From assembly GCA_947179155.2 (NCBI GenBank), contig OX359264.1, forward strand, positions 52,817,702 to 52,881,701: 64,000 nucleotides of DNA. The letters are read 5' to 3'. Numbering within the stretch: position 1 is the first letter of the stretch; each line of letters opens with the position of its first letter. The position numbers were made by a program, and so were the translations under genes. Positions 1 through 11,300 of this stretch are shown one piece after another. The notes under the pieces were generated by a model. It was not told the DNA's origin. It saw only the letters and a list, made by a program, of their open reading frames with translations, and made no database searches. This DNA comes from Hedera helix. Lineage: Eukaryota > Streptophyta > Magnoliopsida > Apiales > Araliaceae.

Positions 1-614
1 GTCATCTCGTGCAGGTTCTTTAACTCCCGAATGACTGTGGTTTTGGCATCCCATTTGCTTGGCAAAGATCTCATAAATTTAATGATGAGATCTCTGTTTG
101 GATAGACTTTTTCATAAGATCTGAGAGAGTTTAGTAGCAAGTTAAATCTCTCATAGGTGTTTGTAATGTTTTCACCTGAGATGTGGGTGAATATTTAATA
201 CTGCAGAACAAGCAGTGGTTACTTATTTTCTCTGACTTCTTCTGTTCCTTCATGCATGATCAACAGAGTTTGCCAGACTTCTTGAGCTGTTTTACAGTTG
301 ACAACGTTCTCAAACAGATCATCATCTAGAGATTGAAATAGAATGTTCTTAGCCCCTTTGTCTCTTTGAACATCCTTCTTTTCATTGTCTGTCCATCCGT
401 CTCTTTTCTTTGCTACTAGCTTGCTTGGATCTTCAGTTGATATTGCAAGATTCATTAGTATGATTGGCCCATTTAACACTGTCTCGAACAGTTCATCATC
501 TATAGCATCCATGTAAGCCTGCATACGAACTTTCCAGTTAGCAAATTTTTCTTTATTACACATAGGTGGTCTGTTACCTCCACCGAATTCTAATCTGTTC
601 TTGTTGAGTGCCAT
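1..614 (-). pseudogene. Ty1/copia gag, degraded (UBN2-type)
   Basis: Read on the minus strand, this encodes a copia-type gag polyprotein. The likely start is the ATG at 614-612 (MALNKNRLEFGGG), followed by the W..R..A.....D..LFE pattern of the DUF4219/UBN2 families. After position 221 the reading frame continues as recognisable gag (ENITNTYERF and IIKFMRSLPSKWDAKTT), but only after two in-frame TAA stops, at 219-221 and 195-197. The copy is therefore inactive. It runs off the left edge, so pol is not visible. A tRNA-type primer-binding site and an LTR lie directly upstream (higher coordinates). Gag would package the element's RNA. The family-level call rests on motif recognition and the ordered gag-PBS-LTR layout. 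Confidence 0.85.
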
Positions 615-679
615 TTGATACCAATTGTGATCTGTTCTTATTGAGTGCCGTTCTTGTAAGGCTTTAAATGTGAGAACCT

Positions 680-691
680 GCTCTGATACCA
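680..691 (-). other. Primer-binding site of the copia element
   Basis: The minus strand reads TGGTATCAGAGC, the standard complement of the 3' end of initiator methionine tRNA used by many plant LTR elements. It sits between gag and the LTR edge, which fixes the element's orientation as minus. Confidence 0.85.
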
Positions 692-2200
692 ATTAGTTCC
701 CAATGACACGAAAGATATCTAGAAGGGGGGGTGAATAGATTCTTTAAAACTTTTTGACTTTTACTTCTTCCTTTTAAGATATAATGAATACTTAATCAAT
801 AAGTTTAGCACAACGGAATGTGATTTAGTTACCCCTTCTTGTTTTGTAAAAGTACTAATTTAGCAAGCAATTATATAGCAGATATAACAGTTAAAACACA
901 AAAGATAAACAACACAAGATTTTAAGTGGTTCAGAGTTCACAAGACTATTACTCAACTGTTCTGCTCTTCAAGCAGCAAATCCACTAAGGATACTTTTAT
1001 AATTTATGAATCACTTAGATTCCTTCAAGACCAACAGTCTTGGAGCTCTAGTTCACTAAGAACTCTTAACGTGAGTAGTTATGATTTGGGTGTACTACTG
1101 AGTTGCGTTTAGCATGTGTTTCTGAAGAACTCAGCAGTGAGGCAAGATTCTTTTTCAATTTGATCTTTTCAAATTTTTGCGTATTGCTCTATTTCTTGTG
1201 TTTTTCAGCCTCTTTTTTGTCTTCTTTAGATCTAGGAGCTTTATATGAGAGCTTCTGTCTTCTTCCCGTTGGAGTGCCTTCTCTTAGCATCAGTTTTTTC
1301 CCGTTAACCTCACAGAGGGGAGCTTCTGAATATTATATTAATATAGCTCATTAATGCTCTGATGAGGTATTAAATGATCTCCTATTTTAGTCCATGTAAG
1401 GTGTTTCCTTTTTCCTTGGGACCAGATGTGTCAGTCGTAGGATTATACCAACTTTCATAGTGGCATTCGATTTTCCACAATATATGACATATAGGACATA
1501 GTGCTGTGACTTTATTGCTACCTTGAAAGTCTCATTTTGTCGTTCAGCACGCCTTGGTCAGTTCTCTGACTTTTCTGACTTTGAACCCTTGGCAGAAGCT
1601 CTTCTGTCACATCAATGCAGCTTGTTCTTCTCAACGAAATAGCTTTTGATCTTTTAGTTCAAGGTTCTGATCTGAGAGTTGTAATGTCTCTTGCCTTTTT
1701 ACTCAACGACCCTCCATGATCAACTCTACGAATATTTTTGCTGTTGTGATTGTTCTGTAATAGATCATCTCTCATTGACATCGTAGAGTTTACTCTATTG
1801 TCACTCTGTTGGACGTAGAGTCCGTTCTTCGGTTGCTCGCTTTGGTCGTAGAGTCTGTTGGTCATAGAGTCTTTCTTGAGCATAATCGTAGAGTCCATTC
1901 TACGATTAGATTAAGTCATTGAGTCTTCTTGGCGTGAGGTCGTAGAGTCTGTTCTGCGTTTGCTCGCTTTGGTCGTAGAGTCTGTTGGTCGTAGAGTCTT
2001 CCTTGAGCATAATCGTAGAGTCCATTCTACAATTAGATTATAACAAAAGATCAACCTAACAATTTTGATCTATTTAAATCTAAGTCTTTGTACATCACAA
2101 AAGACTTTACAATTCAATAAATTTATATCAAAAGATCAACCTAACAGTTTTAATCTTATCTAGCTAAGTCCTTGTACATTATACACAATCAAAGGTCTTT
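692..2200 (-). mobile_element. Copia LTR (5' LTR of the minus-strand element), far end uncertain
   Basis: The LTR abuts the primer-binding site. Its edge (TAGTTCCC, then GATATCTAGAAGGGGGGGTG) matches a second LTR starting at 63630 that has the full edge TGTTAGTTCCC. Both copies also share the stretch around 925-990 (TGGTTC followed by CTCAACTGTTCTGCTCTTC-like sequence and AAATCCACTAAG). The outer LTR end is not clear. Two diverged copies of an AAAGATCAACCTAACA block at about 2045 and 2132 may mark it. The short open frames inside are not recognised as genes. Confidence 0.6.
1775..2040. repeat. Minisatellite with GTAGAGTC core inside the copia LTR
   Basis: The motif CGTAGAGTC recurs about ten times. 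A larger block of about 92 bp at roughly 1819-1910 is repeated almost exactly at 1948-2039 (TTGCTCGCTTTGGTCGTAGA through the CATTCTAC-ATTAGATTA end). The larger unit is about 129 bp long. Confidence 0.8.
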
Positions 2201-3409
2201 ACAATTCTGCTATTAGATGCATTTAACAATCTTAATTCTTATCATCAAATTAAACATGCAATGTTCAATAGGGTGTGTGATGCCCTCAAATTCAGGTTTC
2301 ATAACCTCGAGTTTAGTACTCACAATCCAATATATAATAACAACTAAAAGCATAGTCTTCATTAATCTTAGCGGAATAATACATCACTGTTCATTACACA
2401 AAGGTAATACAATCCCAGAATCTTCTAACCTTAACATAACAAAACATATCTTAAGAGTTTACAATAATTAGATAAATATTAAACAATACTACTAACATGC
2501 AAATTCTATGCTTTGGCTTTTCTCTTGCTCTTGTTTTTCTTGGAGCACTCGGACTTAGTTGAAAAATAGTTCATGATATAGCAAGGGTGAGCAACTAGCT
2601 TACTCAGCAAGTTTAAGAACAATTAATACAAGATTGATATATCATGATTGAATGAAAAATAATCTTCAAAATTTTCAGTAATATATAATGATTGTGAAAG
2701 AACAAGAGTCAAATTTCAATTAAAAGAAATGATTGAATCTTTACTGTCGAGTGACTTCTAAGGACTTTGAACTAATACTTAAGGTAAATCAAATATGTAT
2801 CTAACTCTTTTATTATTTTGGTATTCGAGGAGATCAGTCTCTTATACCTTATGTATATGCATAACATTCAAACATCTTCCGTAAGTCGATTTTCTGAATA
2901 TAATTCCCTTATTTAGGGTTGTTCGTTCTCAATCTTACTATAAGAATCCACACTAACCAATGGTTTAGATAAACTTTTAAAAATATCTAAGTTAATGAAT
3001 TTATACATGCTGTGTCTAACTGAAACAATTAGCTTAAACATTCTTACACTGTTCATAAATCAAAGAATTATAAAACTTCAAATGCACTATGTGCGAATAC
3101 ATAAATAATATGGATGTGGATTAAGTTTCAATAATTAAACCACTTAAAACTCTTACAAAATAAATACAAGATTATGTATAAGAAACTTGTCTTGATTGTT
3201 AATTACAGCTAACCACTGTAATTTAATGCTATTTGAAAACACCTAACAATTAATAGAGTTGATCTTCCAATTAGTATTATATCTAGGTCCATAAAATAAC
3301 CTTTATATATTTTAATTTGCTAACACTTAATCACCTAAATCTATAATTAAGGATATAATAAACACATGAAAATATTATCATCATTTGATAATATTTTAAT
3401 CACATAAAA

Positions 3410-4105
3410 TATATATTAATCATTTAATATAGTTTAAACTTCTATATAATATTATTAATCAAATAAATAATATGTTATTCCCTTTCTAATATTATTAATT
3501 CTTTAATAATATTTTATTAACTTTTTAATATTATTATTCATTTAATAATATTTTATTTAATTCTTAATATTATTATTTGTTTAATAATATTTTATTTAAT
3601 TCTTAATATTATTATTCATTTAATAATATTTTATTGAGTTCTTAATACTATTAATCATTTAATAATATTTTATTCATTTTTTAATATTAATATTCATTTA
3701 ATAATATTTTATTGAGTTTTTAATAGTATTGTTCATCTAATAATATTTTATTTATTTCTTAATATTATTATTCATTTAATAATATTTTATTGAGTTCTTA
3801 ATATTATTAATCATTTAATAATATTTTATTTATTTTCTAATATTATTATTCTTTTAATAATATTTTATTGAGTTTCTAATATTATTATTCATTTAATAAT
3901 ATTTATTGAGTTCTTAATATTATTAATCATTTAATAATATTTTATTTATTTTCTAATATTATTATTTATTTAATAGTATTTTATTGAGTTTTTAATATTA
4001 TTAATTATTTAATAATATTTTATTACTTTTGTAATATTATTAATCATTTAATAATATTTTATAACTTCATTAATATTATTAATCATTTTAATAATATTTT
4101 AATTA
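3410..4105. repeat. AT-rich palindromic satellite, period about 39-41 bp
   Basis: Some 17 imperfect tandem units alternate TTAATATTATTATTCATTTA with ATAATATTTTATT. Consecutive TAATAATATTTTATT cores start near 3503, 3543, 3582 and 3621, giving the period. Each unit contains AATATTATT and its complement AATAATATT a few bases apart, so every repeat can fold as a hairpin. The array is almost free of G and C. Confidence 0.9.
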
Positions 4106-4734
4106 TTTAATTCTTGTCAAACATTGATATCATTTTACATTATATTTTCTGACCCGTTTTAATTTCATAGGATCCGACCCGACTCAGTTACATAAAAGTT
4201 AATTTTTTTTAAAAGTCCAAACAACCACAGCGGCGATGTCCTGCAGAATGTTTCACTGCTGCGGCAGTAGTTCTGATTTCTCAAACCCTAATTTTTCTAA
4301 TTTTGATTTCTTTAGTTTAATTTTTTATAAAATGAAATATACACATCAAAAGACACTAAATCAGATTTGTTAGCTTCCTAACTTCTTGTTATTCAATATT
4401 TCATGGATTGATCATATTTTAGAAAAATGTTTTTTACGTAAAATCTAGGATCAATCGATTAGGGTTTCAAAAACGATATGTTTTACGATAAAGACCATAA
4501 CTTGCTCATTTTTACATATTTTTGAGTGATTCAAGTTGGGTTATCTTTATAACTCATAAATCTAGCATTCTAGCCATGAAAATCAAATAATCAATTTGTA
4601 CATTTTAAACTACCATTATTTATAGCACATAACTAGTTAGGATTTTACCGATAAATCTTCATATGCACGTATCTTCCACTTATTTACATACCAAACACAT
4701 TAATACATATATTAAACATACTAAACCATGAATC

Positions 4735-4765
<31 letters not shown>

Positions 4766-4766
4766 C
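4735..4766. repeat. (TA)n microsatellite
   Basis: An uninterrupted TA dinucleotide run within the long LTR. Confidence 0.9.
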
Positions 4767-5508
4767 ATAGTTTTAGCATTATAAAGTATCAAAATAGGTT
4801 TTGAACCGTTAAAAATACTTTTTGACCATATAACCTACACTAAGGATATATGGACACCTAAATACACATATTCACCAACAAATCTCCATCCTTATACCTT
4901 CGAGCTCGTCATAACTCCATCAAACACAAAATTTCTCCCACAACCAACCATGACAAACATTTATACAACAAATATTAATCATATAAATGAAATTGTTAGA
5001 GTATAGGAAACTTTTAAACCTCTTAAACTATGATCTTCTTCTTCCAAAGTATACCACAAAGGATGATGAATCCACCTTGGCTACTAGATACACATTCTTG
5101 ATGATCTAAGTCACCCTTCACAAGACTTTCTATCTTTTTTTTAAAGCTCTAGAGCTTTCTCTCTAGGAAATATAACAAATGACTAAAGTCTTGCCAAGCT
5201 TGGAGAGTAGTCTTATTTATAGCCAAAGGCTATTATCCAAAATACATACATACATATTATGTAAGTCTACACAATCTCCTAACTCATCTTATCTTCTAAT
5301 TCAAATTGGCTAAATTATAGGAATTTTCTTGCATTAGAGGACTAGAGTTAGTAGAGTTAGTGAACAACTAAGTCCTTTCCAAGATTTTTCAAGCAACCAA
5401 ATAAAAACACTCCACCCCAATGTGGGCCCCCTCTTGGTCGGCCAAATGGCCAATTTATGGTCCTATTTTTGATTTATTTTTCCTCTTTATATATACATCT
5501 ATATATAT

Positions 5509-6354
5509 TAGACCTGGCAAAAAGGGCCCGGGCTGGCCCAAAAAAGTGGGTTATGGGCTTTCATATTTCAGCCCAAAAAAAGCGGGTCATTTTGGCCTAG
5601 TCCGTGGTGTCCCGGCCCGGCCCGGCCCGTGGCCCAATTTTTTTTTTCTCAAAAAAATTAAATATATCAATATATAAAAATAACTTAATTCATTAATCAT
5701 TTAGATCAATTTATGGAACAAAACTTCTATTCATTTGTTCAAAATACTATTATCTCCAAACATATGACTATTAGATATGAAAGTACTTAAATAAAGCAAA
5801 ATTTAAAATATTATTGATTAACAAATGTTAATAAAAAATAATAATTAATTATATTTTTATATACTTGCACATAGCAAAATAATGAGAATACGTTACATGT
5901 ATAATTAAATAATTGTCACTATATAAATACATACATATGTGATGTGCTTGTGGTATTATTTTAGCATTTTTTTAAAAGTAGTCACTGGATATTTAATTAC
6001 AATTATTAGTTTCACATATTTAATCAAATAAATAATACTCACAATAGTTTATAATGTTAAAATTATTTCTTAATTAAAGTATTAAACATAAGTTTTTTTA
6101 ATATTTTTTTGTTAATAAATACATTTTTATTGAATAAAAAAAATTGTATGCTATTATGCTCAATAGCCTAAAATCAAAACATCATGTTATGTATCATAAT
6201 TGTAAAAAAAATTAAAAAATAATAATAATAAAATAATTAATTAGCCTGTGGGCTGGCCCGACCCGTCTGGGCCACGGGTTGAGGAATTTTGGCCCAAAAA
6301 ATTTTGGGCCTTTTTAGCTCGGCCCGTTTGGGCTGGCCCGACCTGTTTGTCAGG

Positions 6355-6356
<2 letters not shown>
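5509..6356. mobile_element. hAT-like MITE with GGCCCG-rich subterminal repeats
   Basis: The left end TAGACCTGGCAAAAAGG and the reverse complement of the right end, TATACCTGACAAACAGG, form terminal inverted repeats. Both ends carry many copies of GGCCCG and GGGCTGGCCC (5525-5635 and 6245-6345), while the core is AT-rich. This layout is typical of short non-autonomous hAT elements. It lies in TA-rich flanks, so an 8-bp target duplication cannot be separated from the microsatellite. It has no coding capacity. Confidence 0.7.

Positions 6357-6406
<50 letters not shown>
6357..6406. repeat. (TA)n microsatellite
   Basis: TA repeat of about 50 bp adjoining the right end of the hAT-like MITE, probably the insertion target. 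Confidence 0.9.
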
Positions 6407-6408
<2 letters not shown>

Positions 6409-6939
6409 ACCCATCCTTTTGACTTTGATTTGGGCTTTACTTTGGGTTATTTCAATTAATTTTATTGGGCTTATTCATTTAATTTATTTGGACTCAATTA
6501 ATTCATTCCATTAGTCTAACATTAACTAACACATGATACTTGGAATTAAATTAAGCATTAGGCTAGTTTAAACATAGCATGGACCAATAAATTAACTATA
6601 TTCATGGACTATTAAGTTAATTTCATTGGACCTAGTTTAATACATTATTTGTACTTAAAATATAATCCAATTACACTTGCCTTATTAATTCATTAACTTA
6701 CCTTGCTACACTTTAATAAATGAACAACTATACAACTACTTTAATATATTAATTCAATATTATAAAGGTAACATTAATTAACATAAAAATTTAATTCATT
6801 GATAATTATCTAATAATTATAATTATAATGTACTTAAAATTCATGGTTATTATAATGAGATTTGGGTTAATTTATTAAGCTTTATTTTTCTATGTTCCGT
6901 TTTGTTCTTGATCTGTAAAGATAAAATTGCGGAACGAAA

Positions 6940-7280
6940 TGAGGTGTTTGATAAAAACTGAATGAAATAGTTCTGAATGTTTAAGTAATCTAAATGAGCT
7001 GAATGAAGTAGAATTCTGAATGAAAAAAGTTATTTGATAATTGATATGTTTGAAACATATGAATAACAAAATTTTACTATTTTATCCCTATAAAAAAATT
7101 CATAATTGTTGTAAATTTATTTAATATAATAGTTAATATTTTTTTATTTTTATTTTTTTACTTCATTCAGCTGAGATTTATTCATTCAGCAATTCAACAG
7201 ATTTTTATTTAAAACAAACGCATTAAATGACCGATCGATTTAGCCATTCAGAACTATTAAGTGCTAAACAAACAGGGCCG
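6940..7280. mobile_element. MITE with inverted repeat ends
   Basis: The left part (GAGGTGTTTG then ATAGTTCTGAATG) matches the reverse complement of the right part (CGGCCCTGTTTG then ATAGTTCTGAATGGC). The AT-rich centre is non-coding. The ends resemble hAT-type termini. Exact borders and target duplication are unclear. Confidence 0.55.
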
Positions 7281-7299
7281 AATGAGTTAATTTTGTGTA

Positions 7300-8339
7300 A
7301 GAAAATAGTGAAAATTTAGGTTATATGACTATACTACCCCTGACTTAATGATGTCATCAAACTTCTCAAAGATTTGACCGAAAAATGAGCGGAGAGTGTA
7401 TTTAATTGTCTTTTTATTAAGTTTAAGATGCACTTAATTGAAAAATTCATTTAGCTTAGGGTGCAAATCGGATTTTTCGATGAAATTTTTTGTGTGCAAA
7501 TTGTAAATTAGTCTGGTCTATATCGTACCCTCCGGAGTCGGTGAGCTTGAACGAATAAACATACAATACATATACTCCCCTTATTACCGTTTATGCCCAA
7601 ACCGGGAAGACTTCATCGATATTAGAGCAAGGCAGATAGTAAAAACACAAGAGTGAACGATTAAAATCAGAAATCCATTGCAGTTGTTACCAGCGGAGTA
7701 TCACGACAGTATCTGCTCCAACGGCATCGTATTGCAGTTCCTTTTTCTTGTGAGTTTCTCTTTATATCCCTTCGGATTCTCTGTCTTCTAATTTTTCTGG
7801 TTAATTTCTTCAAATTCACCATTATCTCAGTCTAAGACTAGGGTTTGTTATATTTATTTGGATTTGGAGCAGAGCTTATTGGATTGAACGATTATCTGAT
7901 AATGCAGGCAAAATTGGCTAATTGCTATATACTGAAAGAACACCGTACTAATTCTAGGGCTTTTGCTTATAATCAACTCACAATATAGCATATTGTGCTT
8001 ATTTTTCAGAATTTAAGGTATGTATAACATGGTTAATGACAAGCTTCAAATTAATTAGCTTTTCTTTGCGGTTTTGTGACAAATCTATATTCAAGTAATG
8101 ATTATCACTACTCCTTTAATTATCTAGAAAATTATTAAAATGTGTATATTTTCTCTTGAATGGAGTTCGTTTGATTAAATTGTTTTCAAAATGAAAGCTT
8201 TCATTGATTGACCTTTTTTCTTGATGAATTTTGTCTTATACTCCCTCCATCCTGTAATGCGAGTCTCATTTAACTTTATTTTGAGGACCGGGAATTGTTT
8301 GACTGAAATTTTATTTTTATGGTTATGAACAGCTGAAGG
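7300..8339 (+). promoter_or_regulatory. Upstream region and 5' UTR of the MOM1-like gene, with a probable leader intron
   Basis: No convincing TATA box is seen. Sequence complexity rises from about 7500. A leader intron fits a donor at 7750 (CTT|GTGAGT) and an acceptor at 8331-8332 (GAACAG), eight bases before the ATG at 8340. The intron contains pyrimidine- and T-rich sequence and a short piece (about 8240-8262) resembling a Stowaway MITE end (CTCCCTCCATCC). Transcription start is not determined. Confidence 0.5.
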
Positions 8340-11300
8340 ATGGTAAATGATAGCCGATCTAGTAGCAAAATTAAGGATGATGAGAGTAATAGTTCTAAGA
8401 AGAAATTTGTTAACAGAAAAGGATCCCCTACTTCTGGAGCTGGAACAAATGATACCTCTGGTCTACGGAGGTCAGCCAGGGAAACATCATCGAGCAAACA
8501 AATGACCCCAAGCCCGCCAAGTACACGGAAGTCTGAAAGACTTGTAAAGCAGATGCCAGTGTCACCTCTAATTAAGAAGAAATCTGAGAGAATCAAGAAA
8601 CAAATGACATTCAGTCCTTTGAGGAGGTCTGATAGAGGTAAGAAGCACACTTCATCAAGTTCTTCGAGTTCAAAGAAGTCTGATAAGGCATCTGGTTTAT
8701 CAGATATGAAACAGTTGAAGAGTAAACGAGAGAAGAGTTTGAAACAGTTGACAGTCGAAGTTAGCAGAAATGAAGATCCAAAACCTGCTCGTGGGAAAAG
8801 GAAAAAGATGGATGCTCGTAGCTTTAAAACTTTACTAAAGGCGAAGCGAAGAAGAAAAGCTGCAGCAGGTAGCTAAGTTTCTCTTAGTTCCTACTCCTCC
8901 CCAAAATTTGTTATCTATTATTCTGACTTTGGTGTCACAATGACAGAAATTTTATATTATGTTTGCTATGAGTTTCATAGTATGGAAGGTAAGGGGAAAA
9001 GGAAACACCATGAACAGTACATTTTAATAGTAGTGATGAAGAAGGCTGACAAATTTTTGATGGAGGATTTCTCATAGGAAGTTGTAGTAGTTGAAATGTA
9101 ATTTCTGTTGTATTTTCCTTTTGTAGTCTCAGATGAAGATGTTGTAAAAGCCTCGGACAGAGGTGGCATAGTCGAAGAAACTTCAGTAGATGCAGAAAAC
9201 CTGCTTGTGGACTGCTCAACAGAGGAGCAGTTGCAGAATCCTGAATTGGTTGGTTCTGCTTTGATGGGAAAATCACTTGATGATGGTATTGAACTTGGAA
9301 CTGGTGATAGCACCGCACCAGCTAAAAGAAAAAGGCACCAAATGGTCATGGATTTTGATGCTTCAGCAATGGATGCTAGAAAAGATGTCTGCACAACTAG
9401 TTCAGATGATGTTTATTCATCTTCTGGGTGCAAAATTCATGATTTGTCTGAAACATGTGTTGCATGTTCCAAAAGACGAAGGTACTTGTACCTAAATACT
9501 CACTCTTTTTACCCTTTCCTTTTTGTCTTAGTTCATATGTTGTTGAAAGCCAAGATAAGCAAACTTGTTTAGCTTTACTAAGCTGGAAATTTTATGGGCA
9601 TGAGCTTGTAAGATTATTAGAAGTTTAGAACTTTGAAAAGGTGGTGGAAATCAAGTGGTGCTGACATGGATAATCAGAATCAAAGTTGACAACAATTTGC
9701 AAACTATCTTATACTCAAAATGGAAAAGTCGTAATTAATTGATGGGAATCAGATTCATTCACGTTGATGTATTTATTTAGGGACACTGATGTATTTAATT
9801 ATTTATGGGTTTGTTTTAATTTTAGGAGTTAGTTGGTTTTTTATTTTCATCAGTAAGGGTAATTTTGTCTTTTTATTATTTTTTTCAGATTAAGATTGTG
9901 TGGCCTATTTAAACAGTATTGTATTATGGAATTATTCACGTTATTGATTATTGAGAATTCTTTTGACTTACAATTATCGCAGAGAGTTGAAACCCTAAAC
10001 CGCTAGTGATTTATGCGCAGAGCTAAATTATAGGTTTTTCCCATATTTTAATTACAAATACTAAACTGTCCTACATCATTAATGCTCTAGAATATGTGAT
10101 TTATAGTTTCAATGTATTGCTAGTGTGATTATAGATTTTTCAATGCTTGAACAAGGTGATTTCTTACATTTTTTATACTAACATGCTGGATTTTGAAACC
10201 TATAACAAAAAGTTGTTTTATCTCACAGGGTAGACCATGATTACCGGGGTCAGGACTTTTGCTCTTGCAGCACAACATTAAACAAAGACTCGAATGATAC
10301 CAATATTCCCGAGGTTAGTTTGCTTTCTACAACACTTCCATTATTGCCTTTCTTCTCATTCTTTCATTTTCTCTTCAGTTTATTTTTTGGATGGAAAATT
10401 TGATTGGAGAAGCTTGTGTTCACGCTTGAATATAATGTACTTGAGGAAAATAATCTCTTTTACCATTTAATATTTTGTTGATCTGGGGATTTAGTAAATG
10501 GATATTCCCTCCATCTGCTACATGGGAGTTGGAGAATGCTTCTTTCCTAAACTCACTTCATGGTTGGTACCCCATAAAGGAGCATGAAAATCGTCAGAAG
10601 GCAGAAAAAATCTCAATGTTTAAGTTGACAAGTTTCTTCTGAGTCGTTTATTGGTCTGATTTGCTTTTTAGTTTTCTTATTACAGTCTTGGGGCTGTAAT
10701 GTTTGTCAGTGATAATTATTAAAATTGTTGGTCAATAGTTTCCTTACGTCTATTGTTAACAAGTAAAAAGTTAAGTTTAAAGCAATTACTTTTTGTGTTT
10801 GTCACGTAGTAGATACTGATACTTGAGTTGTCTACTGTTAACAAGTAAAAAGTTAAGTTTAAAGCAATTACTTTTTGTGTTTGTCATGTAGTAGATAGAT
10901 ACTAATACTTGAGTTGTTTATGGAACACGGGCCATGAAAGAAGATGATAAGGTCCACGGTACACTTGCATAAGGTGAACGTTGTCCAGATCGTTTTTTAG
11001 CCAAATTTTATTGTGGAACACACAACACCTCAACCCGCGAGAACTTTGGTACAATTGTTTGTATAAGGATAATTGTGTTGAATAGACACCAACACCTAAA
11101 CCCGTTATCTATAAAGAGACAAGAACCTCAGTACAATTGACGATTGATGCGGTAAAATACGCTACACACAACTATGGATCGTTGTATGATAAGTCAAATT
11201 GAATCTCAAGAATAACTAAGAAAAACAAGAATAACTTAGAAAAACGCTCAAAAATTCTTAAATAACCAAAAGATGACGAATAATTCCTCTCATAAATATA

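Larger units (their letters stand above)
2276..6880 (-). mobile_element. Long LTR, probably solo, Ty3/gypsy-like, carrying nested insertions
   Basis: The left edge reads TGTGATGCCCTCAAATTC, i.e. on the minus strand an LTR end of the form GAGGGCATCACA. The right part near 6850 reads on the minus strand CCCAAATCTCATTATAATAA, like the start of such LTRs. A minus-strand TATA box (TATAAATA, 5221-5214) lies inside, and the segment near 2590 (GTGAGCAACTAGCTTACTCA) is typical of LTR 3' regions. No primer-binding site or pol lies next to the left edge, so a solo LTR is likely. It holds a palindromic satellite and a hAT-like MITE. Exact right end, family and target duplication are not determined. Confidence 0.5.

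Noticed and set aside
1103..1354. Open frame of 83 aa on the plus strand inside the copia LTR
   Set aside because: Leu/Ser/Phe-rich translation with no recognised motif, inside repeat sequence.
3410..4105. Possible CRISPR-like array because of regular palindromic units
   Set aside because: Units are adjacent imperfect AT repeats without unique spacers, in a plant nuclear genome. It is a satellite.
8276..8650. Minus-strand open frame of 124 aa opposite MOM1 exon 1
   Set aside because: It is a complementary-strand shadow of a well-supported Lys/Ser-rich exon.
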